Part shown: positions 63,639-64,000 of the stretch, one piece after another
Position numbering within the stretch: the stretch's first letter is position 1
Layout of the letters: the number at the start of each line of letters is the position of its first letter
Origin: Clostridiales bacterium
Lineage (GTDB): Bacteria; Bacillota; Clostridia; Oscillospirales; Acutalibacteraceae
Length of the DNA: 64,000 nucleotides
Direction of reading: 5' to 3'
NCBI GenBank assembly: GCA_012840445.1
Contig: DULI01000007.1
Location: 62,001 to 126,000 of the forward strand
Translations under genes and position numbers: made by a program
Notes under the pieces: generated by a model
Told to the model about the DNA's origin: nothing
Database searches by the model: none
Seen by the model: the letters and a program-made list of their open reading frames with translations, nothing else

Positions 63639-63666
63639 TTTTAATTTAAAAAAACCCTTTTGTAAA
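63638..63666 (-). promoter_or_regulatory. Promoter of perR
   Basis: On the minus strand TTTACA (63661-63666), a 17-bp spacer and TAAAAT (63638-63643) precede perR. The PerR-box-like repeat begins at the end of the -10 box. Confidence 0.65.
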
Positions 63667-63691
63667 GGCATGGTAATACTTTTATATTTTT

Positions 63692-64000
63692 TTATGAATA
63701 TCCTAACATTTTTCCAGACTGATATATTAAAAATGACATAAACCATGCGGTGCCAAACTGCATCAATACCGAAAAAGTAGTCCACTTTATTGACCTTGTC
63801 TCCTTATATATCGTAAAAACTGCTGCATAGCATGGTACATACAGTAAAGTAAACACAATAAAAGTTAATGCCGAAAGCGGTGTAAACACGCTGGAGAGCA
63901 CCCAAATTTGTGCCGATTCGCTTGCCACACCGTAAAGAATACCAAAAGTGCTGACCACCGTTTCTTTGGCAACCAGTCCGCTAAGCAGTGCAACTGAAGC
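63692..64000 (-). CDS. feoB: Ferrous iron transporter FeoB, C-terminal end (5' end outside window)
   Basis: The frame is open from the window edge and encodes the last 102 residues. GLVAKETVVSTFGILYG is the conserved FeoB motif, followed by three membrane helices (SALTFIVFTLLYVPCYAAV and others) and a short end. FeoB imports Fe2+ and has an N-terminal GTPase domain that would lie outside. It is just upstream of perR in the same orientation; the PerR promoter in the gap shows that perR can be transcribed separately. Iron import next to PerR links iron and peroxide control. Confidence 0.88.
   Translation of the reverse strand, partial: ASVALLSGLVAKETVVSTFGILYGVASESAQIWVLSSVFTPLSALTFIVFTLLYVPCYAAVFTIYKETRSIKWTTFSVLMQFGTAWFMSFLIYQSGKMLGYS

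Noticed and set aside
1-64000. CRISPR arrays, insertion sequences, tRNA or rRNA genes, prophage
   Set aside because: No regularly spaced direct repeats, transposase or integrase frames, or RNA gene signatures were noticed while reading the window.

Overview
The window is a chromosomal stretch of a low-to-moderate G+C Firmicute. It most resembles an anaerobic clostridial lineage such as Oscillospiraceae/Ruminococcaceae; this placement is inferred from gene content, not from a search. Supporting traits are strong AGGAGG-type ribosome binding sites with frequent GTG and TTG starts, a V-type ATPase operon, an archaeal-type AspRS encoded with gatCAB, a tRNA-Trp T-box, a class D sortase operon, a dockerin-bearing glycoside hydrolase, PerR next to FeoB, and Cys-rich (zinc-binding) versions of S4, S14, L24 and L36. 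No rRNA, tRNA, CRISPR array, insertion sequence or prophage was seen.

Layout. Positions 1-5.6 kb (minus strand) hold a surface-polysaccharide cluster: a Wzx-like flippase cut by the window edge, three family-2 glycosyltransferases and a Wzy/ligase-like membrane protein. It has its own promoter just behind the terminator of the ribosomal operon. Positions 5.7-21.4 kb (minus) are the S10-spc-alpha ribosomal superoperon from rpsJ to rplQ, including secY, adk, map, a KOW protein, infA, rpmJ and rpoA. It is read from one promoter with a long leader that contains a terminator-like hairpin. Positions 21.4-23.6 kb carry a Ser-rich membrane protein and proS, divergent from mntP at 23.8 kb.

Positions 24.4-28.3 kb (minus) are comEC-holA-toprim/RNase M5-like. 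Positions 28.4-32.0 kb (minus) are alaS-hinT-phosphoribosyltransferase. Positions 32.3-40.9 kb (plus) are a complete nine-gene V-type ATPase operon in the order G/H-C-I-K-F-E-A-B-D. Positions 40.9-44.3 kb (minus) are DUF1858-trmK-rqcH-LUD protein. Next come nagA, an unknown gene and malic enzyme (44.3-47.3 kb, minus), then a large secreted GH97 enzyme with accessory domains and a dockerin (47.6-50.7 kb, plus).

Positions 50.9-55.4 kb (minus) encode gatC-gatA-gatB-aspS2, a compact unit for making Asn-tRNA(Asn) and Gln-tRNA(Gln) by transamidation. Positions 55.5-57.6 kb (minus) are a three-gene sortase unit with a candidate substrate ending in a non-canonical IKQTD sorting motif. Stand-alone trpB2 behind a Trp T-box, a heterodimeric ABC exporter pair, perR with a PerR-box-like repeat over its promoter, and the C-terminal end of feoB complete the window.

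Most genes are conserved housekeeping genes. The less ordinary parts are the sortase unit, the dockerin GH97 enzyme with GTAC repeats around its promoter, the degenerate beta-lactamase-like domain in ComEC, the nested inverted repeat before rpoA, and the S10 leader. I did not find a convincing wholly new system.
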